Part shown: one piece after another, positions 52,701 through 63,663 of the stretch
How positions within the stretch are numbered: the first letter of the stretch is position 1
Layout of the letters: each line of letters starts with the position of its first letter
Source of the DNA: a bacterium
GTDB lineage: Bacteria > Electryoneota > RPQS01
Direction of reading: 5' to 3'
DNA length: 64,000 nucleotides
Assembly (NCBI GenBank): GCA_016702305.1
Contig: JADJEH010000017.1
Coordinates: forward strand, 124,001-188,000
Made by a program: the position numbers and the translations under genes
Notes under the pieces: model-generated
Told to the model about the DNA's origin: nothing
Databases searched by the model: none
The model's input: only the letters and a program-made list of their open reading frames with translations

Positions 52701-53882
52701 TTGCCCCGTCGCTTTCGCATTGAACCGCTCCTGATCTTCCTGACCATGCTCCCGGTGACGGGGGTTGTGCCAATCTTGAAGTCGTTTGTCATGGACGGCT
52801 TCGGAGTCTCGGGATTCTGGACACACGCATTTCTCGCGGCCAATATGCTCGCGGCGTTCCTGTTTGCGCCAATCGCCGGCGGCTTGGCGGATCGCATGGG
52901 GCGGCCGAAGCTCTTTGTGGCTATCGCGGCCGCGCTCGACGGGTTGTGCTTCCTGTTGATGCCACACATTCGTGACTTCACCGTGCTGATGTCCCTGAGG
53001 TTTGTGGAAGGCGTGTTTCATATCGGGACGCTGTCGCTGCTTTTGGCCGTGGCCGGCGCGCGCGGTGCAGAGGGACGCAGCGCCGCGATGGGCCGTGTCG
53101 GTGCGGCGATTACCTTCGGCGTCGCGCTCGGTTCGCCCATCGGCGGGTGGCTCGGTTCGATTTCGCCGTTCTATTCACTCTCCTTGGGCGGTGTGTTGAT
53201 GATCGCCGTCGGTGTACTGACGGCGTTGCTCGACATGCCAAGCGATGGATTGGCGCGCCGCCAGCCGCTCGGTGCTATTCTCGCAAATCTCGCGCGCGAA
53301 CCCCGCCTTCGCTTGCCCTATCTGTTCGCCTTTCTGGATCGTTTCACGGTCGGTTTCTTTGTGGCTTCGTTTCCCATCCTTGCGACGCTGAAATTCGGAT
53401 TCACACCCGGGCAGATCGGTGGCCATATTGCCGCGTTCATGCTCACGATGGGGCTGCTATGTCCGCCGGTCATTTGGCTGGCGCGGCGTTTCTCGCAGAC
53501 GCAAATGCTGCTCTGGGGATCGCTGTCCTACGGTCTGTTATTCGCCGGAGTCGGGTGGATTGCTCCGCCGTGGCTGATGGTCTGGATGTTTGCGCTCGGA
53601 GCCACATCCGCCGTGATGTTCATCCCCACGCTGCAACTCTCCGCGGCGTTCGCACCGATTGGGCAGATGGCGGCCTCGATGGGCGGCTTTACGTCCGCGG
53701 GGTCCCTGGGTTTCCTGCTCGGGCCCTTAGTCTCTGGAACGTTGCTGTCCCTCCTGTCGGGCAACATGACCACCGAGGCGGCCTACGCGATCGTGCTCTG
53801 CTGCGGTGGCTTGCTGCAATCGCTCGTCGCGGGCGGGCTGATCGTGCGCGCTTCGCTGGCCGAACGCGAACCTACCTCCTGA
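52701..53882 (+). CDS. MFS transporter
   Basis: About 394 residues if the TTG at 52701 is used, with 12 hydrophobic helices and the GGLADRMGRPKLFV loop between helices 2 and 3 of MFS transporters. No ATG lies before the first helix, and several non-ATG starts are possible from 52590 on, so the 5' end is uncertain. No substrate can be inferred. It stands alone between the htrA promoter region and the sorting-domain gene. Confidence 0.82.
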   Translation: MPRRFRIEPLLIFLTMLPVTGVVPILKSFVMDGFGVSGFWTHAFLAANMLAAFLFAPIAGGLADRMGRPKLFVAIAAALDGLCFLLMPHIRDFTVLMSLRFVEGVFHIGTLSLLLAVAGARGAEGRSAAMGRVGAAITFGVALGSPIGGWLGSISPFYSLSLGGVLMIAVGVLTALLDMPSDGLARRQPLGAILANLAREPRLRLPYLFAFLDRFTVGFFVASFPILATLKFGFTPGQIGGHIAAFMLTMGLLCPPVIWLARRFSQTQMLLWGSLSYGLLFAGVGWIAPPWLMVWMFALGATSAVMFIPTLQLSAAFAPIGQMAASMGGFTSAGSLGFLLGPLVSGTLLSLLSGNMTTEAAYAIVLCCGGLLQSLVAGGLIVRASLAEREPTS

Positions 53883-53995
53883 TCTTCCTGTCGCGGCTTT
53901 CCAACGCCCCCTCTTCACCGCGCTAAGTATCTAAATTTGCAACTCATTCCTTGCCGGATTTCCGTTCTAAATTCTTGAATTTGAGAGGCTTTGAG

Positions 53996-54024
53996 TTGAC
54001 TTTTCAGGTGATATGTTCTAAATT
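53996..54024 (+). promoter_or_regulatory. predicted promoter of the frameshifted sorting-domain gene
   Basis: TTGACT (53996-54001), 17 bp, TAAATT (54019-54024), then 43 bases to the ATG at 54068. Confidence 0.6.
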
Positions 54025-54067
54025 ATTGCTTTCCTCATAAAGAGTGACATCCAACCAGGAGCTCGTG

Positions 54068-56253
54068 ATGCGTCTAAGACTTGCTTTGTTAATGATTTGC
54101 TTGATGCTGGCGGCATCGGCTGCGCAGGCGCAGTTTAATGCCATTTTGTACAACTTCTCCCAGCCCATCACGGACAACTGCGCGGGTGGCACTCCTATCG
54201 AGGACGGTGCCGCATTCGTCCAGATTTTCTGGGATTCACTCGGTAACGGCCCGACCCCGGACGATCGCTTGCCCCCGAAGGCGGCGGCCCTTACGAAATG
54301 AACCTCAATCAGTTCGCCATCAACGGCGTGGAATTCCTCGATGTACCGGGCGGATTCTACTCCGAACCGGCGTTCGGTGCCCCGTTCTTCACCCCGAATC
54401 CGGAACAGAACACGGGCCACCCGCTGTTTTGGATCCGCATCTGCTACGACGCCGCTGACATCACGTGGGTTAGCGATACGTTCCGCGTGCAGAACGGCTT
54501 CCAGCAGATCGGCTTCGGCACGGATCCCGACGAAGTCGCGATGACCTGTCTCGCTGGCGGTTGCGGCGAATGCCCGATTCCGGACCCCGTGACCAACCTG
54601 TCGGCGACCACGGATGAATGCGATTCGATCGTCGTGACGTGGACCTATGGCGAAGACGATCACGACGGTTTCCGCGTGCTCGTGGATGACGTTCCGCCCT
54701 ACATCTACATCACGAATCCGGATGCCCGGCGTTATTCGGATGTCGTGAGCTCGGGTGGTGTGGATCACTCGTTCCGCGTGCGCGCCTACAATGTTTGCGA
54801 TGTGGATACCGCCTTCTCGTCACCGCTAACTACCATTGGTCGCAAGCGCGTTGAGCCGCCCCTGCCGCAGAACATGACGGCGTCGGACGATCAGTGCAGC
54901 CAAGTTGAAGTGAACTGGACGGTCAACACCGTCCTCGGCTTGGACAGCTTTGTGATATTCCGTAACGGCGTGGCGCTCGATACCTTGCCGCGTGGCAGCG
55001 CCGGCGAAGAGCGTCAGTTCTTCGACAACGCTCCGCTCGCGGGTGTGGCCAACTATTGCGTTAACGGCTGGTCGAATATCTGCGGCTTGGGTGACGGTAC
55101 GTGTGACAACGGTCAGGCGTCCGGTCTGCCGACCTGCACGATTACTAACGTCGTGGCCTCGGATGACGACTGCGACGAAGTGTGTGTAACGTGGACGGCC
55201 AATTGCGCCGACGCGGACTCGTTTGTGATCTTCCGCACGGCCACGCGCGTGGGCGCGATTCTCAATGCGGGCGGCCCAAACTTCTCGTTCTGCTACCCGG
55301 CGCCCGCCGGTTTGCAGGGCGGTTTCCAGATTCGTGCCAAGAACGAATGCGGCATGGGTGACTTGCAGCCCGCGACGCCCGAACAGGGTCTGCGTCTGTC
55401 GCCTCCGGGACAGGTTGCCAACATCGTGGCTTCGGATACGCTGTGCGACAAGGTGCGCGTGACGTGGAACGATCTCGCCGGCGCGCTGCAATACAAGGTA
55501 CTGCGCAACAACGACACGCTGGCGACTGTGGCTGAAAACGTCAACTCGTATGACGATCTTACGGCCGTCGCCGGAACGACCTCGACCTATCGCGTAATTG
55601 CTACCAACGCGTGCGGTTTGGGTGCTGTGGCCGCCGGCAATCAGGGTACGCGTCGCGCGCCGGGCACTGGCACGGCAACGTTCACGCTCGTTACCGCCGG
55701 TCCGCCGAACTGGACCTACACGATGGATGTCAACACGGGCTGCTTAAACACCGTGGTCATTCGCGACTTCTGTGCCGGCACGACGGCGACTGCGCCGACG
55801 GGCTGGACGGTTGTGGTGGACAATGATTCGATCATCTTCTCAACCACGACGTCCGTCGGTGCGCAGGATGCGCCCGTGACGGGCTTCGTTCTCTCGCACC
55901 CGACTTGCGACGGCGATGGCCGTTGGAACGTCGGTCAATCGGGCGGCTCGATCCGCGGCCCGCTGCCGGTGGGCGAGAATGCGGAACTGCCGACCGAATA
56001 CGGCGTCAACGTCTTCCCGAATCCGTTCAATCCCATGACGAACTTCAAGATTGCGATTCCGCAGTCGTCACTGACTACGATTCGCGTCTTCAACGTCACG
56101 GGTCAGCTCGTCAAGGAGATGGACCTCGGCACGTTGCAGGCCGGTTATCACACCGTGCAGTTCGGCGCCAGCGATATGGCGTCGGGCATGTATTTCGCCC
56201 GCATTGAAGCTGGCAGCTTCCACTCGACGCACAAGCTGATGCTGATGAAGTAG
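54068..56253 (+). pseudogene. secreted sorting-domain protein with a single frameshift
   Basis: Signal peptide at the start (MRLRLALLMICLMLAASAAQA, 54068), then a single-base deletion near 54258-54270 moves the reading from the first to a second frame, in which the remaining 650 residues continue. The rejoined protein (about 728 residues) has four to five FN3-like cysteine-containing modules (repeated VTWTANCAD/VTWNDLAG strands), a beta-rich domain and the terminal sorting domain (NVFPNPFNPMTNFKIAIP, final KLMLMK). AGGAG precedes the ATG. The deletion could be real or an assembly error; the rest of the gene is intact. Confidence 0.85.
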
Positions 56254-56310
56254 CCAGCACGGATACTGGACCCATAGCCGCGGGCGCATTGCGCCAGCGG
56301 TGGTAGAGTT

Positions 56311-56346
56311 AAGCAGGCGAGCCAAGTGGCTCGCCTGCTTCGTTTT
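56311..56346 (+). terminator. terminator of the sorting-domain gene
   Basis: AAGCAGGCGAGCC / GGCTCGCCTGCTT, loop AAGT, then CGTTTT. Confidence 0.88.
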
Positions 56347-56360
56347 CTTCGATCCAATTG

Positions 56361-56403
56361 TAGCGACACGCGCCAGCAGCAACGGGTCCAGCGCCGGCGC
56401 TGG
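56361..56403. repeat. dispersed 43-bp palindromic repeat, copy 1
   Basis: Shares 35 of 43 positions with 57970-58012, and its last about 20 bases also with 40840-40859. The end forms the hairpin CCAGCGCCGGCGCTGG. It lies in an intergenic gap; the following CTCGCCTGCTTTTT also resembles the neighbouring terminator. Confidence 0.6.
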
Positions 56404-56486
56404 CTCGCCTGCTTTTTGCTCTATGGTGCTCGGACGGCGTTTATGTGTTCGAATCGCGACGACATTAATGGGTTGAGGCGCTTCGC

Positions 56487-57308
56487 ATGTTGAGATTGCG
56501 TGACATGGTGTTGCTAATTCTTGTTCCGTGGTCATTGGCCCGTGCGGACTATGATTTCTGGACCGTTGAGCAGATCCTGAATGATTCGCTGGCGGTCTAT
56601 CATGGCAATGTTGCAGTCGAGGTGTATCAGCACGATTCGCTGATCTTCGCCTATCGGTCGGGTTCGCTTGCGGGAGATACGACTCAGACACGTCAAGCCA
56701 TAAACGAGTGGATCGCCGCGGCTCTGATGCTGACCCGCACCGACGGTTCGCATGGCGCGAGTGATCACGATTTGCCGGACACGAGCCTCACGTCCGCGTC
56801 GGATCCGTGGCCCGCGCAGTCCCCCTATTTTGCTTATGGAGTGCCGCCGACGCGCGTGGCGGGCCTGTGGGTCACGGCGTTGCAACCGGAATCGCGTACC
56901 ATTGAAGAACTGGCCTTCCCGCATGAGAATGGCTCGTTCGTTTGGCTCGATCATAAGCGCGGTTTGCGGGGAGTCCTGTTGACGGATGCTGCCGATCGCC
57001 GGGGCCGCGCCGTGTCGAGCGAGCTCAAGCTCGTGCACGCGATTCGAGATGTGATGGACTGCCAATTGCCCGTCGCCGATCTGACGATTAACTACGTGGT
57101 CAACTCGGGCGTGGAATTGCGGTGGACCGGACACTTCGCGGGCGTCTATTCGATCTACTCTTCCGATAATCCGGATCGCGCCTTTCCCAATGAGTGGTCG
57201 TTCGAAGGGTCAATCCCCGCCGGCGGCGACATTCTTACGGTCTTTGTGGATCCTGAGTTGCAGCAAGAGCAGGCCTATTACAGGATTCAGCGCGTCTGCG
57301 GCAAGTAG
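56487..57308 (+). CDS. secreted protein of unknown function, possibly a degenerate serine hydrolase
   Basis: 273 residues with a signal peptide (about 1-20, ending SLARA). Two cysteines near the C-terminus. The RQAINEWIAAALMLTRTDGSHG and VAGLWVTALQP segments vaguely recall the SxxK region and later strands of serine beta-lactamase-like hydrolases, but the catalytic Ser-x-x-Lys is absent, so activity is unlikely (inference, low confidence). GAGGCG stands upstream of the ATG. Confidence 0.7.
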   Translation: MLRLRDMVLLILVPWSLARADYDFWTVEQILNDSLAVYHGNVAVEVYQHDSLIFAYRSGSLAGDTTQTRQAINEWIAAALMLTRTDGSHGASDHDLPDTSLTSASDPWPAQSPYFAYGVPPTRVAGLWVTALQPESRTIEELAFPHENGSFVWLDHKRGLRGVLLTDAADRRGRAVSSELKLVHAIRDVMDCQLPVADLTINYVVNSGVELRWTGHFAGVYSIYSSDNPDRAFPNEWSFEGSIPAGGDILTVFVDPELQQEQAYYRIQRVCGK

Positions 57309-57328
57309 GCGGCCTGTTTGGATATGCA

Positions 57329-57365
57329 AGCGGGGCGAACCAGTTGGTCCGCCCCGCTCTTTTTT
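57329..57365 (+). terminator. terminator after the 273-residue protein gene
   Basis: AGCGGGGCGAACC paired with GGTCCGCCCCGCT (one mismatch), followed by CTTTTTTT-like tract. Confidence 0.85.
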
Positions 57366-57383
57366 CCTGAATTTCGCCGCCGG

Positions 57384-57878
57384 CTATTTGCGCTTGTAGG
57401 TCATGTCCATCGTCTTGGCTTCCTGCGGCGTGCCGGGATACTCCAGCACTTCATAGCGCAGTTCGTGCTCATTGACGACGTGCCACGTGTGCCGCACGGG
57501 CAACTGGCGGATGTTCTTGCCCGGGCTGTCCATCAAGCCCTCAAACACGATACTCTTTCCGCCGTCGCGCGCCTCGCCCCACATCGAATAGATGCCCGTA
57601 GACATATTGTCATTCCACGTGAACCAATAGCGCTGCGTGAAATTGTCATAGCCCATCATGCCGAATCCCGTGAACGGCATGCCCTGAAAGTCCATGGTGA
57701 AGTGCTGCACCTGCACGCGGCCGTCGAGCATCATCTCGATTTTCACATCGCCCTTCATCGGCTGACCGCGCTCGATCATGTGCACTTCGTACTCCCCGCA
57801 CCACTTCGCCAAATTCGCATGCGGCTCGCCCGGCGTGGCGTTGCGCATCCAATTGGCCATCATTTCCTGTTCTGTCAT
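57384..57878 (-). CDS. DUF1579 domain protein
   Basis: 164 residues, cytoplasmic (no signal peptide). GEYEVHMIERGQPM, the MMGYDNFTQRYWFTWNDNMSTGIYSMWG block and the ending AKTMDMTYKRK are characteristic of DUF1579, a lipocalin-like fold of unknown function. The ATG at 57878 has AGAGGA upstream. Its paralogue lies directly upstream on the same strand. Confidence 0.9.
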   Translation of the reverse strand: MTEQEMMANWMRNATPGEPHANLAKWCGEYEVHMIERGQPMKGDVKIEMMLDGRVQVQHFTMDFQGMPFTGFGMMGYDNFTQRYWFTWNDNMSTGIYSMWGEARDGGKSIVFEGLMDSPGKNIRQLPVRHTWHVVNEHELRYEVLEYPGTPQEAKTMDMTYKRK

Positions 57879-57969
57879 CGTGGGTCCTCTTTCAAGAAAC
57901 ATCTCCTGTGAAAGAACGGCAGCTCATGGCTGCCGTTCAAAATTCTATTCATCTGCATTCACTGCTTTG

Positions 57970-58012
57970 GAGCGCGACGCGCCAGCGGCAATGGGTCCAG
58001 CGTCCACGCTGG
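57970..58012. repeat. dispersed 43-bp palindromic repeat, copy 2
   Basis: Between the two DUF1579 genes; its end forms CCAGCGTCCACGCTGG. Confidence 0.6.
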
Positions 58013-58603
58013 TTATTTCTTGCGCGTGTAGGTGATCTCCATCGCCTTGAATTCGTGCGGCGTGCCGATTTCGTCCCAACTTTCGAAGACATGCGTGTTC
58101 TCGTCGAGTATCTTTGAGACCATCCGCACCGGCTTGTCCTTAACGTTCATCGTCGGCTCGTCCATCGTGGTATTGAAGACCACGGTTTTGCCGCCGTCCG
58201 TGGACGTGCCTTCCATGAACATGAATCCGGTGGACATGTTGTCCATCCACGTGGACCAATAGGTCTTGTTGAAATTGTCATAGCCGGTCAGGCCTTCGCC
58301 TTCAAACGGCATCCCCATCATATCGCCATGGAACGTGGACTTCACCGCACGGCCTCCGTTGACCACGGTGTTTGTGCAGGAGCCCTTGCTTTCCATCATC
58401 GGCTGGCCGGGACCCATAGCAAACTTCGTCACGCAATCCCATTCGCCAGCCATTTTCGCCAGTCCAGCGTGAGCTTCGCCCGGCGTGGACATTTCCATCC
58501 ATATCTTCATCATGTCCGCCTCGGACGGCGAATTTCCCTCTTGCGCAAATGACAGCGCAAAACAAGACGTAACCGCAAACAAAACAAATAGTTTTCGCAC
58601 CAT
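58013..58603 (-). CDS. exported DUF1579 paralogue
   Basis: 196 residues. Signal peptide (about 1-20, SCFALSFAQ) followed by a DUF1579 domain closely similar to the downstream gene (GEWDCVTKFAMGPGQPM, LTGYDNFNKTYWSTWMDNMSTGF, FKAMEITYTRKK). A tandem duplication in which one copy acquired or lost the export signal. The ATG at 58603 has GGAGGA upstream. Probably the first gene of a two-gene transcript. Confidence 0.9.
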   Translation of the reverse strand: MVRKLFVLFAVTSCFALSFAQEGNSPSEADMMKIWMEMSTPGEAHAGLAKMAGEWDCVTKFAMGPGQPMMESKGSCTNTVVNGGRAVKSTFHGDMMGMPFEGEGLTGYDNFNKTYWSTWMDNMSTGFMFMEGTSTDGGKTVVFNTTMDEPTMNVKDKPVRMVSKILDENTHVFESWDEIGTPHEFKAMEITYTRKK

Positions 58604-58642
58604 GACCGTTCCTCCGAATCGTTGTTTTGGTGAATTTTGAGA

Positions 58643-58671
58643 AATATAACATTTGTTCAAATAAGAGTCAA
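58643..58671 (-). promoter_or_regulatory. predicted promoter of the DUF1579 pair
   Basis: Minus strand TTGACT (58671-58666), 17 bp, TATATT (58648-58643). Confidence 0.65.
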
Positions 58672-58794
58672 GAGCCAGCACGTGAGAATTCAGCGAACGG
58701 GTGGCCAGGGGGCATGGAAACAACGTTGCTAAACCTCTTGGCGGCTGGCGTGTCATACTCCTGTCCAACCGCGTCAAACTGGAGTCCTGTCGTC

Positions 58795-59613
58795 ATGGCC
58801 CGTCCTGCTCGCCTGATCTTCCTTACAGCAATTCTCATTCTTTCTTTAGCGCTCGCCGGTTGCAAGTCCACACCACTTGCCGCAGAGTGGTATGCAGCGG
58901 CATTTGATATCAACGGCCAACCCGATCTGGGTGAATTCAAAGGACTGCGGATCCCTGATGTGCAGGCGCGCTTTGTGATTGCCAACGACGACGAACGACT
59001 GCTGTTGTCGATTCAGACGACGGATGAGGCGCTGCGGCGGCAGGTTCATATTGGCGGCGTGACCCTATGGCTGACCAATCCGCAAGATCGTCGCGAGACG
59101 TTTGGCGTGCGCTATCCGGCGTTGCCGCAGCGGGGTGTGCGGCCCCGAGAACAGACTGGCCCGCACGATATCGGCAGTGACGCGCCGCCCTTTATGCAAG
59201 ATCAACAGCCGCAGGCGTTGGCGATCCTGGACGCCGACGGGCGGGGCGAGCGTGTGATGTCGGCCGATTCGGCCCGCGCACTCGGTCTCGATGCTGTGAC
59301 ACGACACGAGGCCCGGACGGTCGCGCACGTCATCGCGATCACATTGGATTCCCTCGCGCCGTGGCTCAAGGCGGGGGATGAGGTGCTCTTGTCGCTCGAA
59401 ATTCCGAAGATCGAAGAACCGACACGTGTTCCGGACGACGGCGAGCGTCGCGGTCGGCCGACGGGTGCGATGGGCGGGATGGGCAATGGCGGCAATCGCG
59501 GCGGCCATCCCGGCGGACCACCGGGCAGCACGGCTCCTCACGCCGAAACAGGAAAGGCGATCAGGATTACACAGATGCTGGCGTTGGCGCGCGGCCCCCT
59601 TGCTGAAAAATAG
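58795..59613 (+). CDS. lipoprotein with CBM9/DOMON-like domain
   Basis: 272 residues. Lipoprotein signal LILSLALAGC (about 1-22). Residues about 30-220 resemble the CBM9-like fold found in many FCB proteins (ARFVIANDDERLLLSIQTTDEALRRQVHIGGVTLWL and FGVRYPALPQ), followed by a Pro/Gly-rich tail (about 240-265). The ATG at 58795 has GGAG 10 bases upstream; longer starts begin upstream but would add no domain. Function unknown. Confidence 0.75.
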   Translation: MARPARLIFLTAILILSLALAGCKSTPLAAEWYAAAFDINGQPDLGEFKGLRIPDVQARFVIANDDERLLLSIQTTDEALRRQVHIGGVTLWLTNPQDRRETFGVRYPALPQRGVRPREQTGPHDIGSDAPPFMQDQQPQALAILDADGRGERVMSADSARALGLDAVTRHEARTVAHVIAITLDSLAPWLKAGDEVLLSLEIPKIEEPTRVPDDGERRGRPTGAMGGMGNGGNRGGHPGGPPGSTAPHAETGKAIRITQMLALARGPLAEK

Positions 59614-59790
59614 GCGAAGCCCCGGAAGTCGCGATGCGACGCAGGATTGCTCCTGCACCGTCAATGCCTGAATTGATGACATAGCTCGAGTAACGGTGGA
59701 CTGGTCTAATCTGAAGTTCCGAAAGTTCGTTGCGGTCATCATAACCAAGACCAACACCATTGACTCGTCGTGTGAATCGCGTTAGGCAAA

Positions 59791-59822
59791 ATAAACAGGG
59801 CGAGCCGGTTGGCTCGCCCTGT
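59791..59822 (-). terminator. terminator of the chemotaxis receptor gene
   Basis: Read on the minus strand: ACAGGGCGAGCC / GGCTCGCCCTGT with a 4-nt loop and a following TTTAT. Confidence 0.8.
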
Positions 59823-59846
59823 ATTCTGTTCTCTACCCCGTTGAAC

Positions 59847-61472
59847 TCAGAAGCGGTCAGGACCGTCAAAGTCGTTCATTGGCAGCGGATCGCGATCGTG
59901 CTTGCTCGACGCGCGCGTTGCGCCCAATTTCAGTTTCTGGAGTGGACGTTTGAGTGTGCTATGGTTGGTCCAACCTTGCATCTCGGAAACACCGTGCGAG
60001 TTACCGGAACTGCCATTTACAAGCAGACTGAGTTCCATAACCAATTCACGCAATGACGACGCTTGTCCGGCTGATTCTTCGGACGCTGCGGCCGCTTCCT
60101 CTGCATTCGCTGCGTTGGCCTGCGTCGCCTGATTCATTTGCGATATCGCTGTATTGATTTGCCCAATACCGGAGGATTGTTCGTCTGATGCCGCCGAAAC
60201 TTCGTTGTTCAGACTCGTGACTTTATCTATATGAAGCAATGACTGCTCAATGTTCGATTTCAGTCCTTCAATAATCTGCACGCCGCTGTTCACACGCACC
60301 GTATTTTCTTCAATCAGCGAATTTGTGTTCTTTGCGGCTTCGGCTGCGCGCATCGCCAAGTTGCGTACTTCCTCGGCGACAACCGCAAATCCCTTACCTG
60401 CTTCGCCCGCCCGCGCCGCTTCCACGGCTGCGTTCAACGCCAATAGGTTTGTCTGGAATGCAATTTCGTCAATGGTCTTTACGATCTTGGAGGTCTGGTC
60501 CGACGCCGTCTTGATGTCCCGCATCGCTTCGTCCATGAACCGGGCATTTTCCGAAGATTTTTTCATTGCCTCGCGAGCCTCAACGGCGAGCTGTGACGCT
60601 TGTTTCGCATTTGACGCATTCTGATTCGTCATTGCCGAGAGTTCCTCGACCGCCGAACTTGTTTCCTCGATTGAGGCCGCTTGCTCCTGCGATCCTTCAG
60701 CAACGCCTTGCGATGACGTGGACACTTGGTTGGCTGCAGAAGCAATCTGAGAAGCGCCTTCGGCGGCAGATGTCGCGATCCGGTTCAGATTCCGCGAGAT
60801 GCTCAGACTCAAAAAGACTCCAAAGCCGAGCGCGCTCAAAAAACCACCAATCGCGAAGATCAGCGCCATGGACTTGCTCGTGGCTGACCCGGCTATTGCT
60901 TCATCGGTTCCGGTGTCCGCGAGACGTGCATTCAATTCAATGATCTTTTGCAGATCCGCGGCGGATTCTCTGGCATTCTTCGCCATTGATCCAGTAGCAA
61001 GCTCGGTCATTCTTTGGTATAATACATCCAGCCTGTTGGGATCAGTTTCGCTCAACGAGGCGAGGGCTTCCCGATGATAGGTCTCCCAGTCTTTCCTAAA
61101 CCCGTTCCATGTTATCTGAAGTTCTTTCCACAATGCTGCCTCTTCTGTAGTTTGGGGAAGGGGCTCGTAGATCTTTTGCCCATCTTCTGCTCGCTGCCAC
61201 GCCTCTGCAACCAGATCAGGATAGTGTTCACGGGTTTCCAAAGGCAAGTCACGGTTCAACACCAAATAGTTGTTCACACGAACGCGATTCATTCCTGCTT
61301 CCATCATAAGGAGGCCTTGGAGCGACGGCATTCTAACAAGGCCGACTTCTGTAATGGATTCCGATGAGCTGACGAGTCCGCTGTATCCGACCCACCCGAC
61401 GATGCAAGTTATCATAGCGACGATGCAGAACGACCCGATTAGCTTGCTTTTTAGCGAGAGATTTCTAAACAT
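59847..61472 (-). CDS. methyl-accepting chemotaxis protein
   Basis: 541 residues. N-terminal membrane helix (about 10-30), a four-helix-bundle sensor (4HB_MCP, about 35-185), second membrane helix (about 202-222), then a long coiled coil with the signalling tip (IDEIAFQTNLLALNAAVEAARAGEAGKGFAVVAEEVRNLA) and flanking methylation helices. There is no clear HAMP linker of usual length. Senses an unknown ligand in the periplasm and controls CheA; no other che or fla genes are in the window. GGAG precedes the start. Confidence 0.94.
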   Translation of the reverse strand: MFRNLSLKSKLIGSFCIVAMITCIVGWVGYSGLVSSSESITEVGLVRMPSLQGLLMMEAGMNRVRVNNYLVLNRDLPLETREHYPDLVAEAWQRAEDGQKIYEPLPQTTEEAALWKELQITWNGFRKDWETYHREALASLSETDPNRLDVLYQRMTELATGSMAKNARESAADLQKIIELNARLADTGTDEAIAGSATSKSMALIFAIGGFLSALGFGVFLSLSISRNLNRIATSAAEGASQIASAANQVSTSSQGVAEGSQEQAASIEETSSAVEELSAMTNQNASNAKQASQLAVEAREAMKKSSENARFMDEAMRDIKTASDQTSKIVKTIDEIAFQTNLLALNAAVEAARAGEAGKGFAVVAEEVRNLAMRAAEAAKNTNSLIEENTVRVNSGVQIIEGLKSNIEQSLLHIDKVTSLNNEVSAASDEQSSGIGQINTAISQMNQATQANAANAEEAAAASEESAGQASSLRELVMELSLLVNGSSGNSHGVSEMQGWTNHSTLKRPLQKLKLGATRASSKHDRDPLPMNDFDGPDRF

Positions 61473-61941
61473 TTATGTTCTCCGTACCATTTACCCTTAC
61501 GTTATTTCGATCAGGAATCGCCTAAGAATTGCGCTGTAGCGGGTCTCTTAGATGGCGCTTATGCGACGCGTTCGCGTCAGTTTAAGCAAAGCATATGCCG
61601 TTCTATCAGAAGTTGAGTCGCTGTCCTCACAGCTTGCCGTGCGTGTTGGTTCGGCAACGGTTGCATAGCAGATTTAGCGGCGATTACGCACAATTGGCGC
61701 AATATTGCAGTTTGACGGTAGGCGGTTTCATGCTGCGGGCCTTTACGGCTGCGGACAATCGGACATGCCGCGCTCTTAATTCCCTAACTCTTTGGCAATA
61801 ATTGTCTTTTTGTCGTGTGACGTCGCCTCCCTTGAAGAATCATTATTGAAAGGCCTTCTTGAAGTTTGAGCAAACATAAACGGCGCAGGATTGCTCCTGC
61901 GCCGCTCGTCATTTCCGCCGCGACTGCTCAGTCGCGCTATC
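61473..61941. other. intergenic region between the chemotaxis receptor and groEL genes
   Basis: No supported gene. Contains the promoter region of the chemotaxis gene (minus) and the groEL terminator at 61876-61904. A GACGCGTTCGCGTC palindrome lies near 61563-61577. Confidence 0.45.
61876..61904 (-). terminator. terminator of the groES-groEL operon
   Basis: Minus strand CGGCGCAGGA / TCCTGCGCCG, loop GCAA, followed by TTTATG. Confidence 0.8.
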
Positions 61942-63585
<1,644 letters not shown>

Positions 63586-63634
63586 GTGTGTATTGTTCCT
63601 TGTTTGATGATACTTGTTAAAGGCCCCCTGCTGA

Positions 63635-63654
63635 TTCCCCCGTCGAAGGGGGAA
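63635..63654 (-). repeat. small hairpin between groES and groEL
   Basis: TTCCCCC / GGGGGAA with a 6-nt loop, between the two genes; possibly sets the relative levels of the two proteins. Confidence 0.4.
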
Positions 63655-63663
63655 AGCCAGAAG

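Noticed and set aside
59641..61900. Shared 16-base hairpin GCAGGATTGCTCCTGC at 59641-59656 and 61885-61900
   Set aside because: The second copy is the groEL terminator, and the first follows a gene end. Two terminator stems with a similar core are not enough to call a mobile repeat, although a genome-wide count would settle it.
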